Source: Peptostreptococcus sp. D1 (GTDB taxonomy: Bacteria > Bacillota > Clostridia > Peptostreptococcales > Peptostreptococcaceae). From it: 64,000 bases of DNA. Positions 28,133 to 36,393 of this stretch are shown one piece after another; the first letter of the stretch is position 1, and every line of letters begins with the position of its first letter. Location: positions 1-64,000 of the forward strand of contig NZ_FONP01000008.1 of NCBI RefSeq assembly GCF_900112955.1. Direction: 5' to 3'. The position numbers were made by a program, and so were the translations under genes. Under the pieces are notes generated by a model. It did no database searches. It saw only the letters and a program-made list of their open reading frames with translations, and was not told the DNA's origin.

Positions 28133-28443
28133 TTCAAAAGATGAGAGCTTTTTTTACTAATCCAAAATTACCTTCTTCCTGTTGAGCCAGGACACTGTTT
28201 TACACTTCCACAACCTGGCCTACCAGAGCATTTATTTTTAGTACAATTTCTTGTACACTTTTCTAAGCTAATAGTTATTACTCCACTACAAACGTATTTA
28301 GTAATTGTATCACAAATTTTGCCTGTTATCTTTGGTAACCCACTAACTGTTGTTCTTGGTTCTGTTTTTCTTATATCTATATCAAAATCCTCATATTTTC
28401 CCATTATATTTCCCTCCTTAATAGTACGCTCTCATCTTTTGAA
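28133..28443. repeat. 16-nt perfect inverted repeat bracketing lanA
   Basis: TTCAAAAGATGAGAGC at 28133-28148 and its exact reverse complement GCTCTCATCTTTTGAA at 28428-28443. One arm lies between the lanA ribosome site and the upstream CPBP gene, the other just after the lanA stop. The arms could pair in the mRNA to enclose lanA or act as an inversion or recombination site. Confidence 0.9.
28168..28404 (-). CDS. lanA: Class I lanthipeptide precursor LanA
   Basis: 78 aa. The leader carries MGKYEDFDIDIRK, a form of the FNLD box recognised by LanB and LanC. GLPK followed by ITGKIC looks like the nisin site (SPR followed by ITSISLC), so cleavage after Lys25 is likely, giving a core of about 53 residues. 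The core has seven Cys (31, 39, 50, 54, 59, 65, 71) and roughly a dozen Ser/Thr before them, and a basic tail STGRR. The C-terminal half is Gly/Lys/Arg/Cys-rich. Very strong ribosome site (AAGGAGGGAAATATA). Located directly upstream of lanB. I do not match the core to a known lantibiotic. Confidence 0.9.
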   Translation of the reverse strand: MGKYEDFDIDIRKTEPRTTVSGLPKITGKICDTITKYVCSGVITISLEKCTRNCTKNKCSGRPGCGSVKQCPGSTGRR

Positions 28444-28455
28444 GTAAATATATAA

Positions 28456-29112
28456 TCACAAACTGTATAATATATATAGTATATTAACAAGTAAATTATT
28501 TAAGCAATGAATTAATATGCTAACAAATATAGACCTAGTTTTATAGTAAGAATAACTCAACACTAATCCCATTAAAAAATACATTATAAAAGACGTAATG
28601 TTATTTGGTATATGTGCTATACAAAATAATAAACTACTAACAAAAATAGAAATTTTTTTAAATTCAAACAAACTTCCTATTATTATATATCTGTATACTA
28701 GCTCTTCTAAAATTGGCATATATATTGACATAAACATTATTATTTGTAATATACTAAAATCATTAATATACTGTTTTATAATTTCATCATTTTGTACTTT
28801 TCCTGTTTCAACACATAATAAAATTAAATAAGATGCATAGACTATTATTCTTAATAAAATAACTCCTATTAAAATATATACTATTTCCTTTTTACATAGA
28901 CTAAATTTAATTATATTATTTTTGTATAAGCTTCTGAATATTATATATAAAATTATTGATAATACAAGCAAAAATATTATCTCATTTATTCCACTTATAC
29001 TTTCTGTAAGTACTAGTTGATTATTAATAAATTTCATCCGAAAAATTGGACTCATAAGTGGATACAATATAAATAACACAATAATAAATTTGTTAATATT
29101 ACTTTTTTTCAT
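28456..29112 (-). CDS. CPBP-family intramembrane protease
   Basis: 218 aa with six or seven membrane helices. Motif 1 EELVYRYIIIGSLF (EExxxR) and motif 2 FCIAHIPNNITSF, then IHCLNNLLVN (HxxxN-like), are the Abi/CAAX protease-bacteriocin-processing signature. Such proteins often act as bacteriocin self-immunity factors or process peptides. Being between lanT and lanA in an operon without LanP or LanFEG, it is the best candidate for immunity or leader removal; which one cannot be told from sequence. Confidence 0.88.
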   Translation of the reverse strand: MKKSNINKFIIVLFILYPLMSPIFRMKFINNQLVLTESISGINEIIFLLVLSIILYIIFRSLYKNNIIKFSLCKKEIVYILIGVILLRIIVYASYLILLCVETGKVQNDEIIKQYINDFSILQIIMFMSIYMPILEELVYRYIIIGSLFEFKKISIFVSSLLFCIAHIPNNITSFIMYFLMGLVLSYSYYKTRSIFVSILIHCLNNLLVNILYILYSL

Positions 29113-29155
29113 ATAATTTTTCCCCCTCTTTTTTATATGATTTTAATCTTATTTT

Positions 29156-30916
29156 TTATATATTTTCATACAAATCTCTATATATTCTACACCTATCTAG
29201 TAATTCATTATGCTTACCTTCATCTACTATTTTTCCTTTATCCATTACTATTATATTTACATCCTTTTCTACAATCTTCTTAAACCTATGTATTACTATT
29301 ATCGAAATTTTCTTATCCATATATCTCATATACTCTTCTTCAATATCATTCTCTGTTATTACATCTAGCGCTGAGTTTGGCTCATCTAGAATAAACACAC
29401 TAGCATTTTTAAAAAAGGTTCTTGCAATAGCTATTTTTTGCCATTGACCTTCAGATATTTGTGAGCCTTCATTAAACCAATATCCGATCTGAGAATTTAT
29501 GGTATCATTCTTGCAATTAATAATATTATCTATAGAAAACTCCTTTATAAGTTTATCTATCCTATTTTTATCATTAATTCTACTAATGTCCCCCAGAGCT
29601 ATATTCATAAAATAGGATGACTCATACTTAACATAGTCTTGAAATAATGCACCTATGCATTCCATATACGATTTTTTTTCTATATCTTTTAAATTGATGC
29701 TATTTATTTTTATAATTCCTTCATAGTCATCATAAAATCCCAATATTATTTTTAGCAATGTTGTTTTACCTGATCCATTTTTACCAACAATTATATTTTT
29801 ACTGTGAGGCTTTAGTTTTAAATTTATATTTTTTAAAACTAATTCTTTATTTGTATCATACCTATAATTTAAATTCTCTATTTCTATACTATTTATAGAT
29901 TTTACAGTAACCTCTTTTTCATTATATTTTTCGTTCTTGTTATATTCAATGAAAGAAAAAAACAAATTCAAATCTAAACTCATTTTCTTGATATCATTAA
30001 TATCTTCAAGAACCAATGAAATTAATGATTTAATCTGGGTCAATGATCTAGTGTACGTTATAACATTTCCTATAAGTATCACTTTCGTAAAGCCACAATA
30101 AACTATATATACATATATTAAACCATCTATAATAGATTCCAATATTCCTGTTAATATTAAATATTTCTTGTATTTTTTTATTATATTTAAATCTATGTGC
30201 ATAAACTCAGAAATATATTTAATATATTTCTCTTTAAGATAAAAAAACATTGAGTTTAATTTTATTTCCTTAAAATAATTTTCTCTAGTGCACATGTACT
30301 CAATATACCATAGTTTTCTTTTATCATTAGTTCTATTTATATTTATATGGTAATTCTCTATATTATACGCTTTCATTATCATAAATTCTAATATTGGTAT
30401 TATCATTATGAGTAAAACTAACCAAACATTAAAATTAATTAATATATATATATATGACAATATTGTTAATATATTTTTACTAATAGAAAAAAATATACTC
30501 ACATATGTATTAATAGATTCAGCTCCACTCTCTTGAGCTCTTTGTATTTTGTCATATATATTACTATCCTCAAAATCCTTTAAACTTAGTTCACTTGTTT
30601 TATCTAAAATAATTATTTTTATTTTTCTATTTAAAATCATTTTAAACTTAGCATTATAAATATCAATCATATTATCTTTTAAAACAGTAAATAAATCCAA
30701 AAGAATATATGTTGCTAACAACATTAATATGTACTTAAAATCATCAACATCATTTTGTATTTTATTCAAAACTGACTGCATTATAGTCAGTGATAACGCT
30801 GGTATTAGAGAACTTATAATTGTATCTATACTCATAATAAAAATATTTTTTTTATCAGTTTCTAATAGTATTTTTATTATTTTCTTTAAATTACTTATCT
30901 CATTATATTTATTCAT
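29156..30916 (-). CDS. lanT: Lanthipeptide ABC exporter LanT (no peptidase domain)
   Basis: 586 aa, membrane domain of about six helices (residues 15-310) fused to an ATPase: Walker A GKNGSGKTT, Q-loop LFQDYVKYESSYFMNIALG, signature SEGQWQKIAIARTF, Walker B FILDEPNSALD. There is no C39 peptidase at the N-terminus, so it matches NisT/SpaT of class I systems and exports the modified peptide with leader still attached. GGTGGAG precedes the ATG. It is the first gene of the operon, with a consensus promoter 50 nt upstream. Confidence 0.92.
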   Translation of the reverse strand: MNKYNEISNLKKIIKILLETDKKNIFIMSIDTIISSLIPALSLTIMQSVLNKIQNDVDDFKYILMLLATYILLDLFTVLKDNMIDIYNAKFKMILNRKIKIIILDKTSELSLKDFEDSNIYDKIQRAQESGAESINTYVSIFFSISKNILTILSYIYILINFNVWLVLLIMIIPILEFMIMKAYNIENYHININRTNDKRKLWYIEYMCTRENYFKEIKLNSMFFYLKEKYIKYISEFMHIDLNIIKKYKKYLILTGILESIIDGLIYVYIVYCGFTKVILIGNVITYTRSLTQIKSLISLVLEDINDIKKMSLDLNLFFSFIEYNKNEKYNEKEVTVKSINSIEIENLNYRYDTNKELVLKNINLKLKPHSKNIIVGKNGSGKTTLLKIILGFYDDYEGIIKINSINLKDIEKKSYMECIGALFQDYVKYESSYFMNIALGDISRINDKNRIDKLIKEFSIDNIINCKNDTINSQIGYWFNEGSQISEGQWQKIAIARTFFKNASVFILDEPNSALDVITENDIEEEYMRYMDKKISIIVIHRFKKIVEKDVNIIVMDKGKIVDEGKHNELLDRCRIYRDLYENI

Positions 30917-30967
30917 AGATTAACTCCACCTGCTCAACTATTTGTTAACTAATATTTTAACATCTCA

Positions 30968-30996
30968 ATTATAGCATAATGCATTTAAATCCTCAA
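30968..30996 (-). promoter_or_regulatory. Promoter of the lanthipeptide operon
   Basis: Minus strand TTGAGG (30991-30996), 17 nt, TATAAT (30968-30973), about 50 nt before lanT. The near-consensus elements and the absence of lanR/lanK suggest expression that does not depend on an autoinducing two-component system. Confidence 0.65.
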
Positions 30997-31562
30997 GTAC
31001 ATTTTTCAGATTTTTCATTTTTTTTTATTATTTCATAAGATTCCATTTATCAGTATTTTAATACTTACATAAAAAAATATTTCACCTTAAATACAAAAAA
31101 TTCTGTTTTTTCAAAAAAATACAATATTTGTGATAAAGTACTTAAATAGGTGTTTTTATGGAGCTAACAATATCAAAGTCAAATAGTGCATAACATGTGT
31201 ATATAGCAAAATCTTTTAGAAATGAATATTGAAAAATACATCAAAAATAATAGAAAAATCAGTAACTACGGAAAGTCTATTATCTCGATACGATAATAAC
31301 AGAGAAAAAATAATTAATTAGGAAAACAAATTACAAAACAAATAGCTATTGATAAAAAAATAATATACTAAAAGTATCTGTAATATTTTCTGAAATTTAA
31401 AAGTAGAAAAGAAGAATAGATTAGATTTAATATAGGTTATCTTTTTAATAATTTAATAACATAAACTAACGCAAATAAAAATCGGTACCTTGCATAATCC
31501 TAATGCGAAACTATGGATATCTTATGAAATATAATTAATTCCTTTGTAGCTATCTAAAAAAA
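30997..31562. other. Non-coding AT-rich stretch between lanT and ISL3 remnant
   Basis: All frames are closed by frequent stops and no RNA signature is recognised. It may be decayed insertion-sequence DNA belonging to the remnant at 31.6 kb, but I could not align it to a transposase. Confidence 0.5.
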
Positions 31563-31705
31563 TTCCAATGTCAATATAAATCAAGACTTTGTAATAGACC
31601 TATTGAAGCTATGGATAGAAAAATAAATGATTTTGAAAGATACAATCAAGAGGATTTAATAGTTCTACACATATTAGAAATAGATTTCTATTCTCTGAAA
31701 ATTAA
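31563..31705 (+). pseudogene. ISL3-like transposase, C-terminal remnant (right copy, frameshifted)
   Basis: One frame reads SRLCNRPIEAMDRKINDFERY, the counterpart of 'SNGPIEGMNRKIKDxKR' of ISL3 transposases. A one-base shift then gives RGFNSSTHIRNRFLFSEN with a stop at 31703-31705, the family C-terminus. No N-terminal part survives, since lanT and its promoter region occupy that place. Same orientation as the copy at 22.8 kb. Confidence 0.65.
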
Positions 31706-31823
31706 ATTTCCACTATCAGAAATTTTCCTCTTAAAATGAATGTTATTAGGCGACCACCTTGAAAAAAATAATAATATAAATAAAAAATCAACATTATGTT
31801 TATATTATTAATCTAAATACAAT

Positions 31824-31859
31824 TTATTCCCAAAGTTAATAAATTAACTTTGGGAATAA
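31824..31859. terminator. 17-bp perfect hairpin, probable bidirectional terminator
   Basis: TTATTCCCAAAGTTAAT (31824-31840) and ATTAACTTTGGGAATAA (31843-31859) pair fully. The plus strand then has TATTTTTTTATT. On the minus strand it is 12 nt after the 57-aa gene and would end the CXXC-polyferredoxin-TlpA operon. Confidence 0.8.
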
Positions 31860-31870
31860 ATATTTTTTTA

Positions 31871-32044
31871 TTATAAATATTTATCAATAAATTCGTTTTT
31901 TATATACTCCAAAAGGAATATTATACAAACCATAATGATAAATTTAATAATATTATCAATCACATATATTCTTTTATTATGTAAGTAAAAGAATATAATA
32001 ATTATAAGTAAATTTAAAAAACCAGATATTAAAAATTTCTTCAT
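31871..32044 (-). CDS. Small two-helix membrane protein (57 aa)
   Basis: Reads MKKFLISGFLNLLIIIIFFY, a short basic loop, then a second helix (IIKFIIMVCIIFLLEYI) and a charged tail NEFIDKYL. Ribosome site is only AGGA 9 nt before the ATG. It follows the TlpA-like gene by 43 nt on the same strand and ends just before a strong hairpin, so it is likely the last gene of that operon. No family recognised; coding status rests on topology and position. Confidence 0.5.
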   Translation of the reverse strand: MKKFLISGFLNLLIIIIFFYLHNKRIYVIDNIIKFIIMVCIIFLLEYIKNEFIDKYL

Positions 32045-32087
32045 TTTTCAAATCCTATGTGTATTTTTATAAAGTCAAATCAAAAAT

Positions 32088-32666
32088 TTATTTTGAGTTG
32101 TCCTTGATTATTTTTTCTATTTCCTTTACTCTCTCAGGACTATCTATGGTACCTTCCATTTTTCCAACTATCTTTCCTTCACTGTTTACGAATACTGTTG
32201 TTGGATATGCAAATATTTTTTCCATATAGCTTCTGATTTCTTCATTTGAGCTACTATTAACAATCACATTCTGGTATGTAACTCCCTGCTTCTTTATGAT
32301 ATCTTCAGCCTGCTTTGGTTTGTTTTGAATGTCATAATTTACTCCTATGATCTTTGCACCCATTTTTTCGAAATTTTTGTTCATCTTCTCTAAATTTGGC
32401 ATTTCGTCTACACAAGGCTGACAATCTGTATTCCATATATTGAGTATAGTTAACTTATTATTTTTAAAAATACTATTATCTACTTTATTTCCCATAGTAT
32501 CCTTTAAATCTAATTTTGGAAACATCCCTGATTCATCAATAGCTGTAGAAGCTGTTTTCTGTCCTTCTGTACCTTTATCTGCTCCCTTATTCTGAGAGCA
32601 TCCTGTAGCCAAAGTTACAACTACTAATCCACATAACATTAAGCTTGTAATTTTCTTCATTTTCAT
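32088..32666 (-). CDS. TlpA/ResA-like thioredoxin lipoprotein
   Basis: 192 aa. Basic start MKMKKITSLMLC and lipobox LATGC give a lipoprotein signal. The mature protein has a thioredoxin fold with WNTDCQPCVDEMPNL (CQPC active site) and the cis-Pro segment IFAYPTTVFVNSEGKIV. It acts outside the membrane as a thiol-disulfide exchange protein. The start at 32666 is chosen from AAAGGAGTTATGGTT; the longer frame has no ribosome site. Works with the polyferredoxin-type membrane protein upstream, which may supply electrons (inference from repeated co-occurrence). Confidence 0.9.
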   Translation of the reverse strand: MKMKKITSLMLCGLVVVTLATGCSQNKGADKGTEGQKTASTAIDESGMFPKLDLKDTMGNKVDNSIFKNNKLTILNIWNTDCQPCVDEMPNLEKMNKNFEKMGAKIIGVNYDIQNKPKQAEDIIKKQGVTYQNVIVNSSSNEEIRSYMEKIFAYPTTVFVNSEGKIVGKMEGTIDSPERVKEIEKIIKDNSK

Positions 32667-32788
32667 AACCATAACTCCTTTTTTATACTTACTATACTTT
32701 TTATACATAAAATTTTATTAGCACTATATTATTTTATTTATACTGCTAATTTTTATATTACTAATTTTATATTCACTATTTTTTTATT

Positions 32789-33697
32789 TTAATTATTATC
32801 TATAACTGCTTTGTTGTTCAAATCTATTACTCTTTTTTTGTTCGTAATATCAAATTTCTTTGAAAGTGCCTTAGTTGGACAAACACTTACACATTCACCA
32901 CATCTTATACATTCAAGAGATGTAGTTGTCTTTGTAATATCTACGTCCATCCTACAAGTTTTTCTACACTTACCACAATTTACACACTTGCTCGCATCGA
33001 AATTATATCCATACATTGAAATTTTATTGAATAGTGCGTAGAACGCTCCCAAAGGACAAATCCACTTGCAAAACGGTCTATAAACCAATATAGACAATAT
33101 TATAACTAAAGCAAGAATAACACTCTTCAGTGCGAACAGCTTACCAATAGCACCTCTAATACCTTCATTGGCAATTGATAATGGAATACCACCTTCAAGT
33201 ATACCTTGTGGGCATACATACTTACAAAAAAATGGTGATCCCATACCTATTTTATTTGTAATCAAAGCAGGTAATAACCCCACAACCACAAACAACATGA
33301 TAAATTTAATATACGTTAAAAATTTCAGTTTTTTCGTACTAAGCTTCTTTGTTGGTATTTTATGTAATAAATCCTGAAACCATCCAAACGGACATAGAAA
33401 ACCGCAAATCAATCTACCAAACAAAGTTCCTACTAATATCAAAATTCCTGTAATATAGTATGAAAAATTGAACTTTGATGATCCAACAACTGCTTGAAAA
33501 GCTCCTATTGGACAAGCACCTGTCGCTGCTGGACATGAATAGCAGTTTAGTCCAGGCACGCATACTGTCTTTAGTTTACCAGTATACAGACCTCCGCTCA
33601 TAAAATTTCCGACCTGAGGGTTTGTGAAAAAGGCAGCTAGAGCTTGAATACTTCCTCTTTTCTTAAAAAAGTTAAAGATATAACCTATCTTATTCAT
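32789..33697 (-). CDS. Polyferredoxin-type membrane protein (NapH/YccM-like 4Fe-4S)
   Basis: 302 aa. Five or so membrane segments with cytoplasmic Cys clusters: CVPGLNCYSCPAATGACPIGAF, CGFLCPFGWFQDL, CKYVCPQG, CKWICPLGAFYAL. Two C-terminal ferredoxin motifs follow: CVNCGKCRKTCRMDV and CIRCGECVSVCPTKAL. It probably moves electrons across the membrane to an extracytoplasmic redox partner, here the TlpA-like lipoprotein. The start at 33697 follows AAGGGAGTTT. Overlap with the upstream CXXC gene is avoided by 8 nt. Confidence 0.92.
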   Translation of the reverse strand: MNKIGYIFNFFKKRGSIQALAAFFTNPQVGNFMSGGLYTGKLKTVCVPGLNCYSCPAATGACPIGAFQAVVGSSKFNFSYYITGILILVGTLFGRLICGFLCPFGWFQDLLHKIPTKKLSTKKLKFLTYIKFIMLFVVVGLLPALITNKIGMGSPFFCKYVCPQGILEGGIPLSIANEGIRGAIGKLFALKSVILALVIILSILVYRPFCKWICPLGAFYALFNKISMYGYNFDASKCVNCGKCRKTCRMDVDITKTTTSLECIRCGECVSVCPTKALSKKFDITNKKRVIDLNNKAVIDNN

Positions 33698-33705
33698 AAA
33701 CTCCC

Positions 33706-33849
33706 TTATCCGATTCCTACACATTCCAAGCATAGTTTTATCGCCTTTGAAAGTACTGTTGCTGATTCCCCTCTATTTACTCCAATCACAACAAAGGCAG
33801 CTCCCAAAGCAAAAAAAGCTGGTTTTATTAATCTAGATATCATAATCAT
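33706..33849 (-). CDS. CD1871A-type CXXC small membrane protein (47 aa)
   Basis: Reads [19 protein letters not shown]..., one membrane helix, then [25 protein letters not shown]. The 'RGE...VLxKAIxxCxECxGIG' tail is the mark of the CD1871A family of small CXXC proteins in Clostridia. GAGAGGTGA precedes the ATG at 33849. It starts an operon with the polyferredoxin and TlpA-like genes, the same trio I recall from C. difficile. Presumed role: redox or metal relay at the membrane; not experimentally known to me. Confidence 0.85.
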   Translation of the reverse strand: MIMISRLIKPAFFALGAAFVVIGVNRGESATVLSKAIKLCLECVGIG

Positions 33850-34269
33850 AAATATATAATCACCTCTCTTATATATACATTATATCACTTATTAGAGATA
33901 ATTTAAATAAAGTTTATATTAATTAAAGTTAAATTTCTATAAAGAAAATATTAATATTTTATAAAGAACAGCTTATATTATAATGAGTATTAATATATTT
34001 TTTTCAGAATATTCTTTTTTATGTGTTATTTTAAATATTTTTCATTTCTCAAAATATATAATTGTTTTTTTAAACAGAGTGAGTCCCAATAATTAAAGTG
34101 TTTAAACTGACTTTTACTCAGTAAAATATTTACCAATATATATTTTACAAAATTTTCAAAAAAATATTATTAACTATCATTATTAAATATTTTATAATAT
34201 AGTATAAGATTAATAACACCAATATAAGTGTTATTTAATCTTTATGTGGTTAATTATTGGAGGAAAAAT
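33850..34269. other. Divergent intergenic region
   Basis: 420 nt separating the minus-strand CXXC operon from the plus-strand redoxin/ABC operon. Very AT-rich; it must hold both promoters but no pair of hexamers stands out. No RNA or ORF recognised. Confidence 0.5.
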
Positions 34270-34599
34270 ATGAAAAAAATAGTGTATGCTTTTTTATTAT
34301 TATCAGTTACTTTTAATGTTTATTTTATTTCCAACAAAATATTATACTCACAAAATAATAAAAATTATCATAGGATAAATTATATGGATGATATATCAAA
34401 AATAAAAATATCTGGTGAAAAAAAATATATTAATAACAATTGGGGAAGTAATAAGCTCATTGTTATGTTAAAACAAGAGTGTTCTTCATGTTATAATATC
34501 CTACCTATTATAAATGAATTATCCAATGTAATTCAGGGTACTGATAAAGATATTATTATCATTTGGGATAAACAATATCCAGAAGAAAACTATTGTTAA
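34270..34599 (+). CDS. Membrane-anchored redoxin, probably truncated
   Basis: 109 aa. N-terminal anchor MKKIVYAFLLLSVTFNVYFI, then a thioredoxin-like start with KLIVMLKQECSSCYNILPII (CSSC). After the CXXC only about 40 residues follow; the cis-proline and last strands of a thioredoxin fold are missing. No other frame continues them, so the gene appears shortened. GGAGGAAAAAT precedes the ATG at 34270. First gene of the redoxin-propeller-ABC operon. Confidence 0.65.
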   Translation: MKKIVYAFLLLSVTFNVYFISNKILYSQNNKNYHRINYMDDISKIKISGEKKYINNNWGSNKLIVMLKQECSSCYNILPIINELSNVIQGTDKDIIIIWDKQYPEENYC

Positions 34600-34625
34600 A
34601 AAACTTGGTTGTTGCTAATATTTTC

Positions 34626-34658
34626 ATAGGGGGGTATATCCTCCCTATATTTTTTAAT
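34626..34658 (+). terminator. Terminator/attenuator between redoxin and propeller genes
   Basis: ATAGGGGGG, loop TATAT, CCTCCCTAT (one G-T pair) followed by ATTTTTTAATTTT. It would limit read-through into the propeller-ABC genes that follow. Confidence 0.75.
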
Positions 34659-34676
34659 TTTGATTGGGGGGTTGTT

Positions 34677-35744
34677 ATGAATAAAGGATTACTAAGAGGC
34701 ATAGCTATATCATTTATTTGTATTATATCGGTATATTTTGCATTTTTTTCACCAAGTGATAAAAGCGAAGATCTAATGAAAACCAATGATAAATATGTAT
34801 TAAAAATACTAAAGGATGAGGGATATTCGAATAAAGACTTATATAAGATAAAGGAAATCGATAGCACATATTATACAGTTCAAAAAATAAAGCTTGACAA
34901 GGACAATGTAAAAACGATAAGCGGTATTGCGTTTGTCGATTCCAATGTGATAGTTTCGGACATTAAAAAGGACTCATTGTTTATGTACGACAGTGATTTT
35001 AATCTTATAAAATCCGTCGGAAAAACCGGTAATGGAAGTCTCGAATTTATAAGTCCTAGTGATGTCAAATTCACCAATGGAAAACTATACGTTTTGGATT
35101 ATGGAAACCAGAGAATACAGATTTTAGATAAAAATCTATCTCATATCAAGGATATAAAATTTGAAAAACCAGATGAATTTCCAGAATTTATTTATACATC
35201 AATGGCTATTGATAAAAAAGAAAACATTTATCTATCTGGTGAGACCCTATTTACAAGATCAATACAAAAAATAGATAGCAATAATAAATCCAGCTATATA
35301 AAGGATAATTTTTCTGGAAATCTATATTACTATAATGATATTGTATATGCAATAAATTTTGGACAGTTTTTGGTAAATAGAAGTGGTGAACTCAGTGTGA
35401 ATACAGGAAGAAACTTTATGTTAAGCATTTCTAAGGATAAATTGAAAAAGGAGTATGAATTTAACTCTCCACTCACACCAGCTAGCTTCTGTATGGATGA
35501 AAAGTATACTTATGTTATGTCAGATTCATCACTATGCCTAATGAGATTCGATAGAAAAACCGGAAAATATATAGACAATATCGGAAAATATAGTGAAAAG
35601 AGCATGCAATCTATGGCACGTATGGATGCAAAAGATGGTTATGTATATACCACAAATGCATCAAACGATGTGTATATCTACAAAAAAAATAAATTCATAA
35701 TAAGGATGTGTATATCATATGATAAAACTAGAAGGATTATGTAA
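34677..35744 (+). CDS. Membrane-anchored six-bladed beta-propeller (NHL-like) protein
   Basis: 355 aa. N-terminal uncleaved anchor RGIAISFICIISVYFAFF, then propeller blades with NHL-type phrases (SPSDVKFTNGKLYVLDYGNQ, RIQILDKNLSHIKDI, SMAIDKKENIYLSG). The propeller would face outside and bind a ligand or peptide. GGGGGGTTGTT precedes the ATG at 34677. The 3' end overlaps the ATPase start by 26 nt. Partner of the following ABC transporter by position; the substrate is unknown. Confidence 0.75.
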   Translation: MNKGLLRGIAISFICIISVYFAFFSPSDKSEDLMKTNDKYVLKILKDEGYSNKDLYKIKEIDSTYYTVQKIKLDKDNVKTISGIAFVDSNVIVSDIKKDSLFMYDSDFNLIKSVGKTGNGSLEFISPSDVKFTNGKLYVLDYGNQRIQILDKNLSHIKDIKFEKPDEFPEFIYTSMAIDKKENIYLSGETLFTRSIQKIDSNNKSSYIKDNFSGNLYYYNDIVYAINFGQFLVNRSGELSVNTGRNFMLSISKDKLKKEYEFNSPLTPASFCMDEKYTYVMSDSSLCLMRFDRKTGKYIDNIGKYSEKSMQSMARMDAKDGYVYTTNASNDVYIYKKNKFIIRMCISYDKTRRIM

Positions 35745-36384
35745 GACTTATGGTGAAAACAATGTGTTAAAAAATATCGACCTTGAAATAAATAAAGGAG
35801 AATTTTTGATGATAACAGGAACATCTGGTTGCGGAAAAACCAGCCTTATGAATATTCTTGGTCTAATGGATACAAAAACATCAGGAAAATATTATTTCAA
35901 TGGTGAGGATATTGATACTATTGATGAAGTTCAAAAATCAAAAATAAGAAATACTCTGTTTGGATTTGTTTTTCAATCATTCAACCTTATAAACGATTTT
36001 ACCGTAATTGAAAATATTGAAATGCCGATGGGAATATACGGTATTAATAAATCAGAAAGAAAAGAAAGAGTTGATACTCTACTAAAAAAATTTGATATAT
36101 CTGACAAAGGTCAGTCATTGACAAGTCAGCTATCAGGAGGGCAAAAACAAAGAGTTGCAATAGCAAGAGCTATTTCAAATAATCCCAGCGTCATATTTGC
36201 TGATGAGCCTACTGGAAATTTAGATGAAAATAACACCCAAACAGTATTGAATATATTTAAAAAATTAAACCAAGATGGCATTACCATTGTAATGATAACT
36301 CACGATAGAAAGCTATTAAAATATGCCGACAGAGTTGTGGAGCTCGACTATGGCAAAATAAAAGAGGTATACAATTGTGTATAA
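35719..36384 (+). CDS. ABC transporter ATP-binding protein (LolD/MacB/SalX type)
   Basis: 221 aa. Walker A GTSGCGKTS, Q-loop FVFQSFNLINDFTVIENIEMP, signature [15 protein letters not shown], Walker B VIFADEPTGNLDE, H-loop ITHDRKL. Intact. This class energises FtsX-like permeases exporting peptides, lipids or antimicrobial compounds; the two permeases that follow are both frameshifted. Confidence 0.93.
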   Translation: MIKLEGLCKTYGENNVLKNIDLEINKGEFLMITGTSGCGKTSLMNILGLMDTKTSGKYYFNGEDIDTIDEVQKSKIRNTLFGFVFQSFNLINDFTVIENIEMPMGIYGINKSERKERVDTLLKKFDISDKGQSLTSQLSGGQKQRVAIARAISNNPSVIFADEPTGNLDENNTQTVLNIFKKLNQDGITIVMITHDRKLLKYADRVVELDYGKIKEVYNCV

Positions 36385-36393
36385 AGGTAGGGT

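Noticed and set aside
29156-30916. LanT as class II bifunctional transporter-peptidase
   Set aside because: No C39 Cys protease domain at the N-terminus, and lanB plus lanC define class I.
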